This document shows positions 1 to 9,928 of a stretch of DNA of 46,707 nucleotides, in pieces. Below the pieces are notes generated by a model. It was not told where the DNA came from, searched no databases, and saw only the letters and a program-made list of their open reading frames with translations. Position 1 is the stretch's first letter. Every line of letters starts with the position of its first letter. Position numbers and translations under genes: made by a program. Origin of the DNA: JBGTBQ01 sp041749275 (lineage in GTDB: Bacteria > Acidobacteriota > Blastocatellia > Pyrinomonadales > Pyrinomonadaceae); the NCBI GenBank assembly GCA_041749275.1, contig JBGTBQ010000252.1:1-46707 (forward strand), written 5' to 3'.

Positions 1-1
1 G

Positions 2-913
2 CTGACGCAAACCACCGCCCTCGCGTGGCACGACACGGGCCACATACTCGTGGCGCAGATCGCGTACCTGCGCCTGTCGCCCACGGCGAAAACGCAGGTT
101 GACAATCTGCTTGTTACTCCGCCGGGAAAACGCCCGCTGATACATCTCTGCGCCGGTTACTACACGCCCGCGACGTGTGAGAAGACCTACGACCCCATCA
201 CTATCGCCGTCTGGATGGACGACTTTCGCGGCGATTCGCTGAACGATATTTACGATCATTGGCACTACATCAATTACAACCCGTTCTTCGACGGCACGCC
301 CGCGCGCCCGAACGTCGGCCCTGAGCCGGTGAATGTCCTTGACCGTCTCAACTGGGCTATCAACACGCTCAGGCAGGGGACGGGGCGCGACAAACGCGAC
401 GCCGAAGTGCTCGGTTTTCTTTATCACCTCGTCGGCGATGTACACCAACCGCTCCACACGGCCACGCGCTACACGGCGGCGAAGCCGGACGGCGACGCGG
501 GCGGCAACGGCTTCACCATCAAACTGCCGGACGGCAAGAACGGCAGCCTCCATTTCTTTTGGGATGCGGGCGCCGGACGCGCCGGCTTCGAGAGTCCGAA
601 ACGACCGCTCGATCAGGCGTCGCGCGACCGCATCCGCGCGCTGGCCGACGAGTTGATGAAGTCCTACCCCGCGGAGTCAATGCCGGAATGGAAAACAATC
701 GAGCCGCTCGCTTGGGTCGAGGAGAGCAATAAGCTCGCGCGCGAGTTTGCCTACGTGAAAATCAAAGAGGGCGAGGCGCCCTCCGAAGCTTACACGCAAG
801 AGGCGCAAAGAATAGTCGGGCGACGAATCGCGCTCGCCGGCTACAGGATGGCCGAAGTCCTCAACACGGTTTTTGACAGACCGCGGGTTGAGAAGACGAT
901 GTCAACTCCATAG
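2..913 (+). CDS. S1/P1 nuclease family protein (5' end cut by window edge)
   Basis: Secreted or periplasmic zinc-dependent nuclease that cleaves single-stranded DNA and RNA to 5'-nucleotides. The reading frame is open from base 2, so the true start lies outside the window; the GTG at 50 is internal. The first residues read LTQTTALAWHDTGHILVAQI. This matches the end of a signal peptide followed by the family's mature N-terminus, where the Trp right after cleavage and the following His bind zinc. Further family motifs are HWHYIN, FLYHLVGDVHQPLH, a D-x-GGN segment and LHFFWD, which supply the remaining zinc ligands in known members. The C-terminus is complete and ends at a TAG. No neighbour on the left is visible. 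The family call is secure; the substrate is inferred. Confidence 0.92.
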   Translation: MTQTTALAWHDTGHILVAQIAYLRLSPTAKTQVDNLLVTPPGKRPLIHLCAGYYTPATCEKTYDPITIAVWMDDFRGDSLNDIYDHWHYINYNPFFDGTPARPNVGPEPVNVLDRLNWAINTLRQGTGRDKRDAEVLGFLYHLVGDVHQPLHTATRYTAAKPDGDAGGNGFTIKLPDGKNGSLHFFWDAGAGRAGFESPKRPLDQASRDRIRALADELMKSYPAESMPEWKTIEPLAWVEESNKLAREFAYVKIKEGEAPSEAYTQEAQRIVGRRIALAGYRMAEVLNTVFDRPRVEKTMSTP

Positions 914-955
914 CACGTCAGCGTGTCTCTTGTGAGCTATTCCGCGCTGACGTGC
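913..955. repeat. 11-bp perfect inverted repeat after the nuclease gene
   Basis: GCACGTCAGCG (913-923) and its exact reverse complement (945-955) are separated by 21 bases, starting within the stop codon. It could fold as a transcript-end hairpin, but no T-run follows directly, so calling it an intrinsic terminator would be a guess. Confidence 0.4.
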
Positions 956-1539
956 GGGGTTGAGGGATACATCTTTTTGTATGAAAATCAGAACGAACAT
1001 CCATTTTTTCGTATCCAACACGCGAGCGCCGTGACCGTTGAATAGCAAATGCGAGACGTTTAATCACGGAAGGTAGCTGGAACATAAGTTGCCTGATTGA
1101 TTAACGAAAAAATGAGAGTTGGCGTGCGTCCCACGGTGGTGGAGAACTTGCAGGTGTGGCGAGGTTGGAAGGGGACGAAATCTACTGCCGGGATCACTCT
1201 TTCCATCGGGTCGGCAGCCATTGCTGTTATCAGGAGCAGTTATTCTGATAATAAGAATTTTTAGTTTCCCTTATGGTTTCTCGGAAACTAAAATGCCGGC
1301 TTCAAGCACTTGCAGCTGGTGTTCTCCAGCCATTCATGTTGTAAATGACAGCTTGACCTTATCACCTTCCGGCACGGCCACCACACGCGGTGGTCGGTAT
1401 AACGAACAGGGGAATGGGTTGCTTGCTCCAAACGGTCATCCGTGGGAGCAAGCGGCGGGACGTTACGGACGGCCCGCCGTGCGCGATACAGTTCCTTTAC
1501 CTTGACCGTCTCTAAAACTTTTGTTTGAGGAGTCACCTG
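914..1539. other. 626-bp intergenic region with two small hairpins
   Basis: No convincing gene is present; the open frames here have poor codon use. Two adjacent perfect inverted repeats are visible: TTATCAG/CTGATAA (1227-1233 and 1245-1251) and TTTTAGTTTC/GAAACTAAAA (1259-1268 and 1284-1293). They lie about 250 bases upstream of the receptor gene. They may be regulatory or the remains of an upstream transcript end. No clear -35/-10 pair was found. Confidence 0.35.
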
Positions 1540-4500
1540 ATGAGCATCAATTGTTTCTCCCGCCTGCTTTCCTTCGCCTTCCTGTTGTTCATCCTGCCGG
1601 CCATGGCCGCGGGGCAGGGCACCACTTCGCGCGTGACCGGCATCGTGCAGGACCCGGCGGGCGCGGCGGTCGCCGGCGCACCCGTCGCGCTCCGGAACGA
1701 GGCGACGAACGTCACCATCACGACCCAGACGACCTCCACCGGAACCTACGTCTTCGACTCCGTGCAGGTCGGCACCTACACGGTGGCGGTCGAGGTGCCG
1801 GGTTTCAAGAAGTTCATCTCGACGCGCAACGCTATCAACGTGAACCAGCCGGCGACCATTGACGTGGTGCTCGAAGCCGGTAACATTGATGAGACGGTGA
1901 CGATTCAAGGCTCCGCCGAACTCGTGCAGACGAGCACCTCCGGCAACTTCGGCAACACGGTCGAGGAGCGACCGCTCGAAGCGCTGCCCATCGTCGGCAC
2001 GCGCGGGCGCAATCCACTCAGCTTCATCAACTTCCAGCCCGGCGTCGTCGTCGGCTCGAACACCGGCGGCGGCGTCCACGTCCACGGCGCACGCGACCGC
2101 GCCTTCAACTTCACGCTCGACGGCATTGACATCAACGACACGAGCGCGGGCGGCTCGAACTTCACGCCGCTGCGTCCGAACCCCGATTCGATTACACAGT
2201 TTCAGGTCATCACGGGCAACTTCACCGCCGACACCGGGCGCTCTTCCGGCGCGCAGGTGACGCTCGTCACCCGCTCCGGGACGAACGAGTTTCACGGCAA
2301 CATCTTCGACTTCTATCAGACGCCGCGTTTCCATGCCAACGAGTATCAGAACTCGATCAACACGTTGCGCCGTCTTGACGGCACGCTCGGCTCGGTGCCG
2401 AAACCGCAATTCGTGCAGCATATCTACGGCGGCTCCATCGGCGGCCCCGTCTACTTCCCGCGCTTCGGCGAGGGCGGCCCCAAAATCTACAATGGAAAGA
2501 ACAAGACTTTTTTCTTCGTCAACCTGCAAGAGTTACGCACCAGCCAGAGCATCTTCGTCAACCGCACGGTCTACACGGCGGACGCGCGGGCCGGTCGCTT
2601 CCGCTATATGATCGGTCGCGCCAACAACAACATCACATCGAGTTTGGCTTCGGTGGATGGCAGCGGCAACCCGCTCTTCCCGGCTTGCGGCGGATCGGTG
2701 ACGACCAACTGCTTCCGGACATTTAACGTTGTCGGCAACCCGAACATCCCGCTCACCGCCGACCCGACTACGGCGAACCTGATCGGCCTCACGCCGCTGC
2801 CGAATAACTTTATCCTCGGCGACGGTCTGAACACCGGCGGCTTCGCCTTCAACGCCCCGCAGACCGAGCGCCAGTACGACTTCAGCAGCAAGGTTGACCA
2901 CGTCTTCAACGAACGACACGCCGTCTTCGTTCGCTACTCGCGTGGCTCTCAGAACACCATCGGCGACAATGCCAACGGCGGCTTGCAGCGCTTTCCGGGG
3001 TTGCCGAATATCGTGGATACGTTCCGCACTCCGCGCAACATGGCCGTCAACTACCGCGCGACGATCACGCCGACGATAGTCAATGAGTTCGTCATCGGCT
3101 TCAATAAGTTCACCTTCAGTTTCAATAACCCGGACCCGAACGCCAATGCCAACTCATCGGTCATCCTCAACGTCCCGACCGACCCGCTCAACTCTTCACC
3201 GAACATCAACAATGCGCGCACGCTGCGGACGTTCCAGATCGTAGATAACCTCTCGTGGCAGAAGGCCGCGCACACTTTCAAGTTCGGCACGAACCTGCGG
3301 TTCCAGAGTCACTTCGACAACCGCAGCTCGGTCGCCGGCTTCAACACGCGCGAGTCCGTCACGCTCGGCACGGGCGATAACCCAGTGCCCGCCTCGTTCG
3401 GCACCGCCGCGGCGCTGCTGCCCGGCATCAACGGCACGGATCGCGGGCGTCTCGAAAGTTTCGTCAACGACTACTTCGGGCGCATCGGGCGCATCACGCA
3501 AGGCTTCGTCGCCACGAGCGACACGGCCTTTACCCCCGGCGAGCGCTTCCTCTACACGGCGCGTTATCCTGAATACGATTTCTACGCACAGGACACGTGG
3601 AAGATCACGTCCAACCTGACGCTCGATTACGGCCTGCGCTGGGAGGCGCGACTCAGCCCGCGCTCCGATAATTTAGTTTTGCGCCCCTCGCGGCGGGTGG
3701 CCTTCGGTGAGGCGCCGACCAACCAGATCACGTTCGAGGAGGGCAAGCTCTACGAAGACTCGCTCAAGCAGCTCGCGCCCACGGTCGGCATTGCGTGGGA
3801 CCCGTTCGGCAGCGGCAAGACTTCCATCCGCGGCAACTATCGCCTCGCCTACGACCGCACCAACACGTTCGTCTTCTCGTCGTTCATTTTCCAGAGCGCG
3901 CCGGGCCTGACGCGCGGCATCACGCTCACGTCAAGCGGCTTCCCCGGCGGTTCGGCCAACGCGCTGCTTCGCAACGGGCTGCCCACGCTCAACCCAAATA
4001 CTTCGACGCCGCTCGCGTTCCGCACGCCGCCGCCTTATTCGCTCAGCACGCTGACGGTGGTTGACCGCGACCTGACCTATCCGCGCACGCACCAGTACGG
4101 CGTGAGCTTCCAACGCGAGGTCGGCTGGAACTCGGTGGTCGAGGTCAACTACATCGGTCGGCAGGGACGCAAGCTCTTCGGCGGCTACGATGCCAATCAA
4201 GTTGACATCAACAACAACGGCTTCCTCGCCGCCTTCCGCCAACTGCAAAACCCGGCGACGCGCGCGAGTGTCATCACTGATCCGAACTTTCTCATCAACC
4301 GCCTCTTCGCGGGAGACTCGCGGCTGAACACAGGCGAGACCGGCTCGCAGTTCCTCATCCGCCAGACGACGAGCAGCAACGTCCGTCTCGCCAACGGGAC
4401 GATTGCGGGGAACATCGTGGACGCCGGCAGCGTCGCGCAGGCCGCCTTCCTCGTTACGCAGGGCACGCGCACGCCGACGGGGCAGCTCCTGAACGGGCAG

Positions 4501-5367
4501 TTCATTCTCAACGGTTTCAGCCCCTTCTTCTTCCAGCCCTTCCCGCAGTACGCCGGCGCGGTCAACGTCATCGAGAACAACGACCGCTCGCGTTACAACG
4601 CGTTCGAAGTCCAGTTCAGCCGCCGCTTCAATCGCGGCGTCGGCTTTCAGATGAGCTACACGCTCGCCAAGTCGGAGGACACGCGCTCGTTCGACCCGGC
4701 CTTCGCGGTCGCCAATCGCGGCACCGCGCAGTCCGCCTCGAATACGCCCTACGACCTCAACAACCGCGACGCCAACTACGCGCCGTCGGACTTCGACCGC
4801 CGCCATTCGCTGCAAGGCTACTTCGCGGCGGAGCTGCCGTTCGGCAAGGGCAAGCGATTCCTGAGCGATTCCAATGGGTTGGTGAATCATCTCGTCGGCG
4901 GCTTCGAGTTGGCGGGTATCCTGACCTACACGTCGGGCCGTCCGTTCACAGTCTACTCCGGCATCAACTCAGTCTCGCAGGTCGTGCAATCGGCGACGAG
5001 TTGCAACGGCTGCTCGCGCGATCTGGGGAGCGTCCTGCTGGAAGGCGGGCGCAACTTCATCTTCACGCAGGATCAGCGCAACATGTTTTTCGCTCCGGCG
5101 GCGGGCGAACTGGGCAACACGGGCCGCAATTTCTTCATCGGCCCCAAGCTCTTCTCGCTCGATTTGACTCTCGCCAAGCGCATCCGCTTCGACGAGAGCC
5201 GTAACCTCGAACTTCGTCTGGAAGCTCAGAACGCGACGAACACGCCTTCGTTCGCCGTCCCGTCCGACGCCAACCTCGTCATCTCAAGCACGAACTTCGG
5301 GTTCGTCGGAGGCAACGTCAACAGCGGCTCGCGCAAGGTGCAGCTCGCGGCGAAGTTCAACTTTTAA
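1540..5367 (+). CDS. Oar-like TonB-dependent receptor with carboxypeptidase-regulatory-like domain (1)
   Basis: Outer-membrane receptor of 1275 residues, predicted to take up a large substrate energised by TonB. ATG 1540 is chosen because GAGGAG (1527-1532) sits 7 bases upstream; the longer TTG frame from 1525 would overlap that site. Order: signal peptide (about residues 1-25, ending AMAAGQG), a beta-sandwich carboxypeptidase-regulatory-like domain (about 27-115, with VTGIVQDPAGAAVAGAPV and GTYTVAVEVPGFKKF), a plug domain, and a long beta-barrel. The C-terminus ends VQLAAKFNF, the usual aromatic terminus of outer-membrane barrels. A GGFELAGILTYTSGRPFTVY segment is the family's late-barrel signature. 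No SusD-like partner is adjacent, which is typical of Oar-type rather than SusCD systems. The substrate is unknown. Confidence 0.9.
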   Translation: MSINCFSRLLSFAFLLFILPAMAAGQGTTSRVTGIVQDPAGAAVAGAPVALRNEATNVTITTQTTSTGTYVFDSVQVGTYTVAVEVPGFKKFISTRNAINVNQPATIDVVLEAGNIDETVTIQGSAELVQTSTSGNFGNTVEERPLEALPIVGTRGRNPLSFINFQPGVVVGSNTGGGVHVHGARDRAFNFTLDGIDINDTSAGGSNFTPLRPNPDSITQFQVITGNFTADTGRSSGAQVTLVTRSGTNEFHGNIFDFYQTPRFHANEYQNSINTLRRLDGTLGSVPKPQFVQHIYGGSIGGPVYFPRFGEGGPKIYNGKNKTFFFVNLQELRTSQSIFVNRTVYTADARAGRFRYMIGRANNNITSSLASVDGSGNPLFPACGGSVTTNCFRTFNVVGNPNIPLTADPTTANLIGLTPLPNNFILGDGLNTGGFAFNAPQTERQYDFSSKVDHVFNERHAVFVRYSRGSQNTIGDNANGGLQRFPGLPNIVDTFRTPRNMAVNYRATITPTIVNEFVIGFNKFTFSFNNPDPNANANSSVILNVPTDPLNSSPNINNARTLRTFQIVDNLSWQKAAHTFKFGTNLRFQSHFDNRSSVAGFNTRESVTLGTGDNPVPASFGTAAALLPGINGTDRGRLESFVNDYFGRIGRITQGFVATSDTAFTPGERFLYTARYPEYDFYAQDTWKITSNLTLDYGLRWEARLSPRSDNLVLRPSRRVAFGEAPTNQITFEEGKLYEDSLKQLAPTVGIAWDPFGSGKTSIRGNYRLAYDRTNTFVFSSFIFQSAPGLTRGITLTSSGFPGGSANALLRNGLPTLNPNTSTPLAFRTPPPYSLSTLTVVDRDLTYPRTHQYGVSFQREVGWNSVVEVNYIGRQGRKLFGGYDANQVDINNNGFLAAFRQLQNPATRASVITDPNFLINRLFAGDSRLNTGETGSQFLIRQTTSSNVRLANGTIAGNIVDAGSVAQAAFLVTQGTRTPTGQLLNGQFILNGFSPFFFQPFPQYAGAVNVIENNDRSRYNAFEVQFSRRFNRGVGFQMSYTLAKSEDTRSFDPAFAVANRGTAQSASNTPYDLNNRDANYAPSDFDRRHSLQGYFAAELPFGKGKRFLSDSNGLVNHLVGGFELAGILTYTSGRPFTVYSGINSVSQVVQSATSCNGCSRDLGSVLLEGGRNFIFTQDQRNMFFAPAAGELGNTGRNFFIGPKLFSLDLTLAKRIRFDESRNLELRLEAQNATNTPSFAVPSDANLVISSTNFGFVGGNVNSGSRKVQLAAKFNF

Positions 5368-5403
5368 CGTGGGCTGAACCACAATCCTTGCGGACAGATA
5401 AAG

Positions 5404-5433
5404 AAAGAGGCGCCCCGCGCGGGGCGCCTCTTT
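5404..5433. terminator. Bidirectional intrinsic terminator between convergent receptor genes
   Basis: A perfect 30-base palindrome with a 13-bp stem and a GCGC loop. The core stem is GAGGCGCCCC (5407-5416) against 5421-5430, flanked by AAA on one side and TTT on the other. It is followed by T-rich sequence on the plus strand (TTTTGT) and on the minus strand (TTTCTTT). It lies between two converging genes and can end transcription from both. Confidence 0.9.
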
Positions 5434-5454
5434 TGTCTATGCCTTCAGTCCGGT

Positions 5455-8400
5455 TCAGAACTGGAGCTTGAGGCCGAACTGGATGATGCGCGCCGACTCG
5501 CCCGTCTGGATGACGTTCGTAGATGTGTTCGGCGCGACCGTGGTGCAGCAAGTCCTCCCGAACTGGGTGGAGGTGACGGTGGGCGAGCCGACCGAGGCGC
5601 TGCGCGGGTTGTCGAAGTTCGGATGGTTGAAGGCGTTGAACATCTCGGTGCGGAACTGCAACCGGAACCGCTCCGTGAGGTTGAACATCTTCACGATGCC
5701 GAGGTCAACGTTCCAGTAGTTCGGCCCGCGGAAGATATTGCGGCCCGACCCGTTCGACCCCGGCGCCGGGATGGTGAACGCCTGATTGTTCTCGAAGACC
5801 ACCGGCCCGATGACGTTCGGCAGTTGCTGTAAGCGTGCGCGGATGTTCGGGTCCACGACCAGCGCCCGCGAGACGTGCGCGGCGTTGCTGGTGAGCTGGC
5901 CGCTGTTGACCTGAAACGGCTCGCCGGTCATGTAGGTGTAGATCGTATTGATCGTCCACCCGCCGAGCAGTTGGTTGAGCGGGCCGGGGATGTCGCCAAG
6001 AAAGCGGTGGCCCCGACCGACGGGCAACTCCCAGACCGAGGCCGCCGTCAGGACGTGCGTGCGGTTAAAGTCGGACACCGCCCACTCATCGCGGAAATTG
6101 CGGATGTCCGCGACCGCGCGCGAAGTGGTGGTGTTGAGAGCGCCGCCCGAAGTCGCTCCCACAGGGTCAACCGACTGGTTGTCCATGGACTTGCTGAAGG
6201 TGTAGGCCATGTTCAGACCCAACCCGGTGGCAAAGCGGCGGCGCAGAGTGAACTGCGCGGCGTGATAGGAAGAGCTGCCGCTGTTGTCTATGTAGGTGAT
6301 CGTGCTGAACTGCTGGTTGGGCCGGAGTTTGAGCGCGAGCGTCGTGTTCTCGATGCGCTGGGCGAACGCACCGGCGGCGTTGAGCGACAACTCGCCCGAA
6401 GTGGTTGCGGAGTTGACGAAGGCAGCGTTGACGATGCCCTGTGAGACGACGGCGGGCGTCGTGCCTGTAACACCGGTGGGGCAGCCCGTCCCGGCAGCCG
6501 TGCATCCTCTCGCCACGTTCTGCTGCATGGCGAGGAACGACGGCAGGATGGCGTCGGCGTTTATCTGGTTGGCGTTGTAGGCCATCAGCAGACGCAGACC
6601 GCGCCGCCCGATATAAGCGGCCTGCATGACGAACCCACCCGGCACCTCCCGTTGGAAGCTGAGGTTCCATTGATGCACGGTCGGCAGCTTCAGGTCGGGG
6701 GCGAACGTGGTGATCGTCGGCGAGTTGGTGTTGAGTTGAAGCGGCGGCGTCAGGAACGACGAAGGTCTGATGGCCGGCGGGTTGAGTGCCTGCGGGAAGC
6801 CATCGCCGATCCTCACATCGGGCACGGGCGTGCAGCCGTTGGTGGTCGCTCCGGCCACGGTCGCGGAGCAGCTCGTCCGCAGTCCGGGGACGCTGCCGGC
6901 GACAGCGGTCACCTGAAACGAACTGATGGGGTCGAACGCGAGGCCGTAGCCGGCGCGCACGACGCTGCGCCCGCTATTGCCGAAGAGGGCGTGCAAAAAA
7001 CCATCCTTGTAATCGGGCGACCAAGCGAGGCCGAGGCGCGGCCCGATGGCCCCCCAGTTCGACCGCTCCCACCACTTATCGGAACTGACGAAGGTGACCG
7101 CGCCGGGTTGGTTGACGACGGGGTTGGCCGGCCCCGGCGTCCCGGCTATCGGGGTCGAAGGGACGAACGTGTAGCCGGGCGTGTTGGCGGGCGGGTTGAT
7201 CTCCCAACGCGCGCCGTAGTTGAGCGTCAGATTGGGTCTCAGTCTCCACTCGTCCTGAATGTAGAAGTTGTACTGGTTAAGGTCGGTGCGGATGGCTTGC
7301 AACGAGACCACGCCGTTCGATTGGAAGGGCAGGAAGGCGTCCTCGTTGAGATTGCCAATGAAAGCTTGGCTGAGGCGCGCCGGGATGCCGGCCAACTCGT
7401 TGATGTAATTCTGGAGCCGGGTGTTGTCCGTGCCGTTGATGCCGGCCCGCGTGGTGGTCGCGGAGGTCGGGAGGACGAACCCGAAGGCGGTCGGCGCGCG
7501 GATGCCGGAACTGAACGAGAGCGAGGGCGTGACGTTGGTGCCGCCGGGCTGTCCGCGCCGGTCAATGTGGCGATAGAAGCGGAAGTTGAGACCGGCGGCG
7601 ATCTGGTGCGCGCCGCTCGTCAAGTGGATGTTGTCGAGAATCTGAGGCACGGTCACGGCGCGCTCGGTGCGCGGCGTGTTGAGGAATGGGTTGGAAACAT
7701 TCGTGAAGGAGAAGGGCGGCACATCCGGGAAGGCGGGGTTAGCTTCGCCCTGCGTGAACAGGAACTGGAAGCGTCCAAAGCCCAGCGTCAGTTCGTTGAC
7801 AAGACGAGACGAGATCGTCCAGCGGTGGCCGAGCGCGAGGTTCTTCGTGTCGCGGAAGACCTCGCCCTGCGGCGGGAAGCCGGGGAAGACGACGGGCCGA
7901 CTGTTCAGCGGGTCGCCGCCTAGCGTGTTGTAAGTGGCTTGGAGATAGCGCCCGAAGATGCTCTGGTTCTGCGTGATGGCGTGGTCAATACGCACGTTGT
8001 AGGCCGGCCCCTTGTGCTGCGTCGGCGGGTCCCAGACGAAGCAGGCCGTGTTCAGCGCGTCGCCGCAATCGTACCTGTTGGGGGTGGGATAGGCGCGGAA
8101 GAACGCGCTCATCACTGAGTCGAATCCGATGCCGCGCGGGTTATTCGCCGCCGCCAGCATGTTGTAAGTGTCAATGCAGTTGACATCCGACGCGCTCGTG
8201 CACGGACGCACGCCGAGGTCTGTCCGCAGAGCGCCGGTGGTTGGGTTGACCAGCAGCGTGTTATTGCGCGTGATAATCGTCGTGCCGATGCGGAAGCAGT
8301 TGCCGGCGCCCGTCGTCGCGTTGCAGGAAGGGTCGGCGCGGAAGAAGCGGAAGTTCCCCGCGAGCGCGCCGGGCGTGTAGACGGTGGGGATGCCGAAGGT

Positions 8401-9345
8401 CTCGGCGATGGGCGTCGTGAAATCAACCTTGGTGTGCTGATAGCTGAAGAAGAAGAAGGTCTTGTTCTTCCTGATGGGGCCGCTCACGTCGAAGCCGGGC
8501 TGGTTCAGCCTGACCTTGTGCTTCTCATTACCCTGCGCGTTGGAGAAGAAGTCGTTGGCATTCAGGGCGTCGTTGCGGAGGAAGAAAAAGACGTTGCCGT
8601 GGAAGTCGTTCGTGCCGCTGCGGGTGGCGACTGAGATTGACGCGCCGGAGTTGCGCCCCTCTTCGGGGGTGGCGTTGTTGGTCGTAACCTTGTACTCCTG
8701 CACGCTGTCGGGCGTCAGCCGGTAGATGTTCGACGTGGGGTTGGGCACCGACGACTCGTTGGCGTCAATGCCGTCAATGGTGACGTTGAAGGCGCGGTCG
8801 CGCGAGCCGTTGACGTGGACGCCGGAACCGACGCCGCCCTGCGAGCGCTGCGTGACGCCCGGTTCGTAGGCGATCAGGTTGAGCGGGTTGCGTCCGTTGA
8901 GCGGCAACTGCTCGATGGCTCTGTGCTCGATGACGTTGCCGATGGTCGCATTGGCCGTCTGAATCTGCTCGGCCCCGGACTGGACGGTGACGACCTCGGA
9001 GACCTCGCCCGCTTCCAGCGCCACATCAACCGTGAGCGGCGTGTTGATGACAAGCACGTTGCTGGTCTGCTTGGCGGTCTTAAAGCCGGTCTTCTCGACC
9101 GTGATCGTATAGTTGCCGACTGGCAGCAAGGCGAAAGAATAGAGGCCGGCATCCGTGGTTGTCTGTGTCTGTGAGAGGCCGGTCGCCTCGTTCAGCGCGG
9201 TAACGGAAGCGCCCGCCACGACGGCGCCCGTCGTGTCGGAGACCGTCCCCGCGATGCGTGAGGTGCTGGTCTGCGCCGTCGCGCCGACGACGGCGCACGC
9301 GAAGAGAATCAAGGTGCAAAGAGTTGTGTGGAAGAACTTCATCAT
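5455..9345 (-). CDS. Oar-like TonB-dependent receptor with carboxypeptidase-regulatory-like domain (2)
   Basis: Second outer-membrane receptor, 1296 residues, convergent with the first. ATG at 9345 is chosen because GGAGG lies 8 bases upstream; an upstream in-frame ATG at 9363 would place that ribosome site inside the coding region. The signal peptide (MMKFFHTTLCTLILFACAVV...) is followed by a regulatory-like domain (SRIAGTVSDTTGAVVAGASV, about residues 25-110), a plug with LPLNGRNPLNLIAYEPGV (a standard Oar plug signature), then a barrel. LLGGWTINTIYTYMTGEPF marks the late barrel and IQFGLKLQF ends the protein. It shares architecture with the other two receptors here but is clearly diverged, so these are old paralogues rather than recent duplicates. 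Confidence 0.9.
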   Translation of the reverse strand: MMKFFHTTLCTLILFACAVVGATAQTSTSRIAGTVSDTTGAVVAGASVTALNEATGLSQTQTTTDAGLYSFALLPVGNYTITVEKTGFKTAKQTSNVLVINTPLTVDVALEAGEVSEVVTVQSGAEQIQTANATIGNVIEHRAIEQLPLNGRNPLNLIAYEPGVTQRSQGGVGSGVHVNGSRDRAFNVTIDGIDANESSVPNPTSNIYRLTPDSVQEYKVTTNNATPEEGRNSGASISVATRSGTNDFHGNVFFFLRNDALNANDFFSNAQGNEKHKVRLNQPGFDVSGPIRKNKTFFFFSYQHTKVDFTTPIAETFGIPTVYTPGALAGNFRFFRADPSCNATTGAGNCFRIGTTIITRNNTLLVNPTTGALRTDLGVRPCTSASDVNCIDTYNMLAAANNPRGIGFDSVMSAFFRAYPTPNRYDCGDALNTACFVWDPPTQHKGPAYNVRIDHAITQNQSIFGRYLQATYNTLGGDPLNSRPVVFPGFPPQGEVFRDTKNLALGHRWTISSRLVNELTLGFGRFQFLFTQGEANPAFPDVPPFSFTNVSNPFLNTPRTERAVTVPQILDNIHLTSGAHQIAAGLNFRFYRHIDRRGQPGGTNVTPSLSFSSGIRAPTAFGFVLPTSATTTRAGINGTDNTRLQNYINELAGIPARLSQAFIGNLNEDAFLPFQSNGVVSLQAIRTDLNQYNFYIQDEWRLRPNLTLNYGARWEINPPANTPGYTFVPSTPIAGTPGPANPVVNQPGAVTFVSSDKWWERSNWGAIGPRLGLAWSPDYKDGFLHALFGNSGRSVVRAGYGLAFDPISSFQVTAVAGSVPGLRTSCSATVAGATTNGCTPVPDVRIGDGFPQALNPPAIRPSSFLTPPLQLNTNSPTITTFAPDLKLPTVHQWNLSFQREVPGGFVMQAAYIGRRGLRLLMAYNANQINADAILPSFLAMQQNVARGCTAAGTGCPTGVTGTTPAVVSQGIVNAAFVNSATTSGELSLNAAGAFAQRIENTTLALKLRPNQQFSTITYIDNSGSSSYHAAQFTLRRRFATGLGLNMAYTFSKSMDNQSVDPVGATSGGALNTTTSRAVADIRNFRDEWAVSDFNRTHVLTAASVWELPVGRGHRFLGDIPGPLNQLLGGWTINTIYTYMTGEPFQVNSGQLTSNAAHVSRALVVDPNIRARLQQLPNVIGPVVFENNQAFTIPAPGSNGSGRNIFRGPNYWNVDLGIVKMFNLTERFRLQFRTEMFNAFNHPNFDNPRSASVGSPTVTSTQFGRTCCTTVAPNTSTNVIQTGESARIIQFGLKLQF

Positions 9346-9555
9346 TGGGAATCCCTCCTTCATGGGGCGGGCGCGGGCGGCGGTTGTCGTTCAGCCATCC
9401 GTGCCGGTCTACAAACTGGTGCAGGTTACAGGAACGCGGGTCGCGCGCGTGGAGGCGTGGCAGGGAACTCGAAATGTTTCGGTTAAGCTGGAAAACATTG
9501 GCCGAAGCAATCTGAAGATCGTTGGCCGCGCTTGCCGCCGCGCTGTGATAGGCGA

Positions 9556-9584
9556 AAGGTACAAGGGTGAGACCTCTACGTCAA
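9556..9584 (-). promoter_or_regulatory. Putative sigma-70-type promoter for receptor 2
   Basis: On the minus strand TTGACG (9584-9579) and TACCTT (9561-9556) are separated by 17 bases. This would give an untranslated leader of about 200 bases before the start at 9345. The -35 element is good and the -10 is weak. Confidence 0.35.
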
Positions 9585-9729
9585 GAGTTTAATCTAAAAA
9601 GGGTTGGCGAAATCCATCGGTGATAGATTCGAGCAGCAGGCAACCGGTTGATATTTCCTTCTGCCCGACGGTATTCGGTTACATTGAATCCAATACTTTT
9701 GCTTATCCCGATGATAAAATCTTTTAGTT

Positions 9730-9758
9730 TTGATTATTGCAAGGGCGTTGGATAGAAT
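9730..9758 (+). promoter_or_regulatory. Putative sigma-70-type promoter for the D-aminoacylase gene
   Basis: TTGATT (9730-9735) and TAGAAT (9753-9758) are separated by 17 bases in an AT-rich stretch. Transcription would start near 9765, about 165 bases before the coding start. Confidence 0.45.
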
Positions 9759-9928
9759 ACGCCGCACGAACACAGCAATAGGTTTCTGGCCGCTTCAGTT
9801 CTTCGCCTTCAAACCGGGTCTTAACTAAAGATCAGCCCCGCCCTTGCCGAGAATTAACCCTATACTCGCGCACGGCGACGGGGCGGCATGACAACCGGAG
9901 CGGCGCACATCTTCAAAATATTGGACAC

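Larger units (their letters stand above)
9364..9928. other. 565-bp divergent intergenic region
   Basis: This separates the leftward receptor gene from the rightward deacylase gene. It contains one candidate promoter in each direction (9556-9584 minus, 9730-9758 plus). No coding signal or RNA gene was recognised. Confidence 0.5.

Noticed and set aside
1119..1505. Open frame upstream of receptor 1
   Set aside because: Composition and codon use are not protein-like, there is no ribosome site, and it covers two hairpins.
1288..2529. Long antisense frame opposite receptor 1
   Set aside because: Mirror frame of a high-GC gene; rich in Arg, Val, Asp and Glu without any motif.
3931..4890. 319-codon antisense frame opposite receptor 1
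   Set aside because: Complementary-frame artefact of high GC3; no motif or start signal.
5001..5204. Short frames inside the receptor genes
   Set aside because: All are shifted-frame shadows of the receptor coding sequence.
6652..7923. 423-codon frame antisense to receptor 2
   Set aside because: Same artefact; it lacks hydrophobic core pattern and any domain.
9739..9848. GCAAGGGCG ... CGCCCTTGC inverted repeat before the D-aminoacylase gene
   Set aside because: Nine bases separated by about 90 in a high-GC genome can easily occur by chance.
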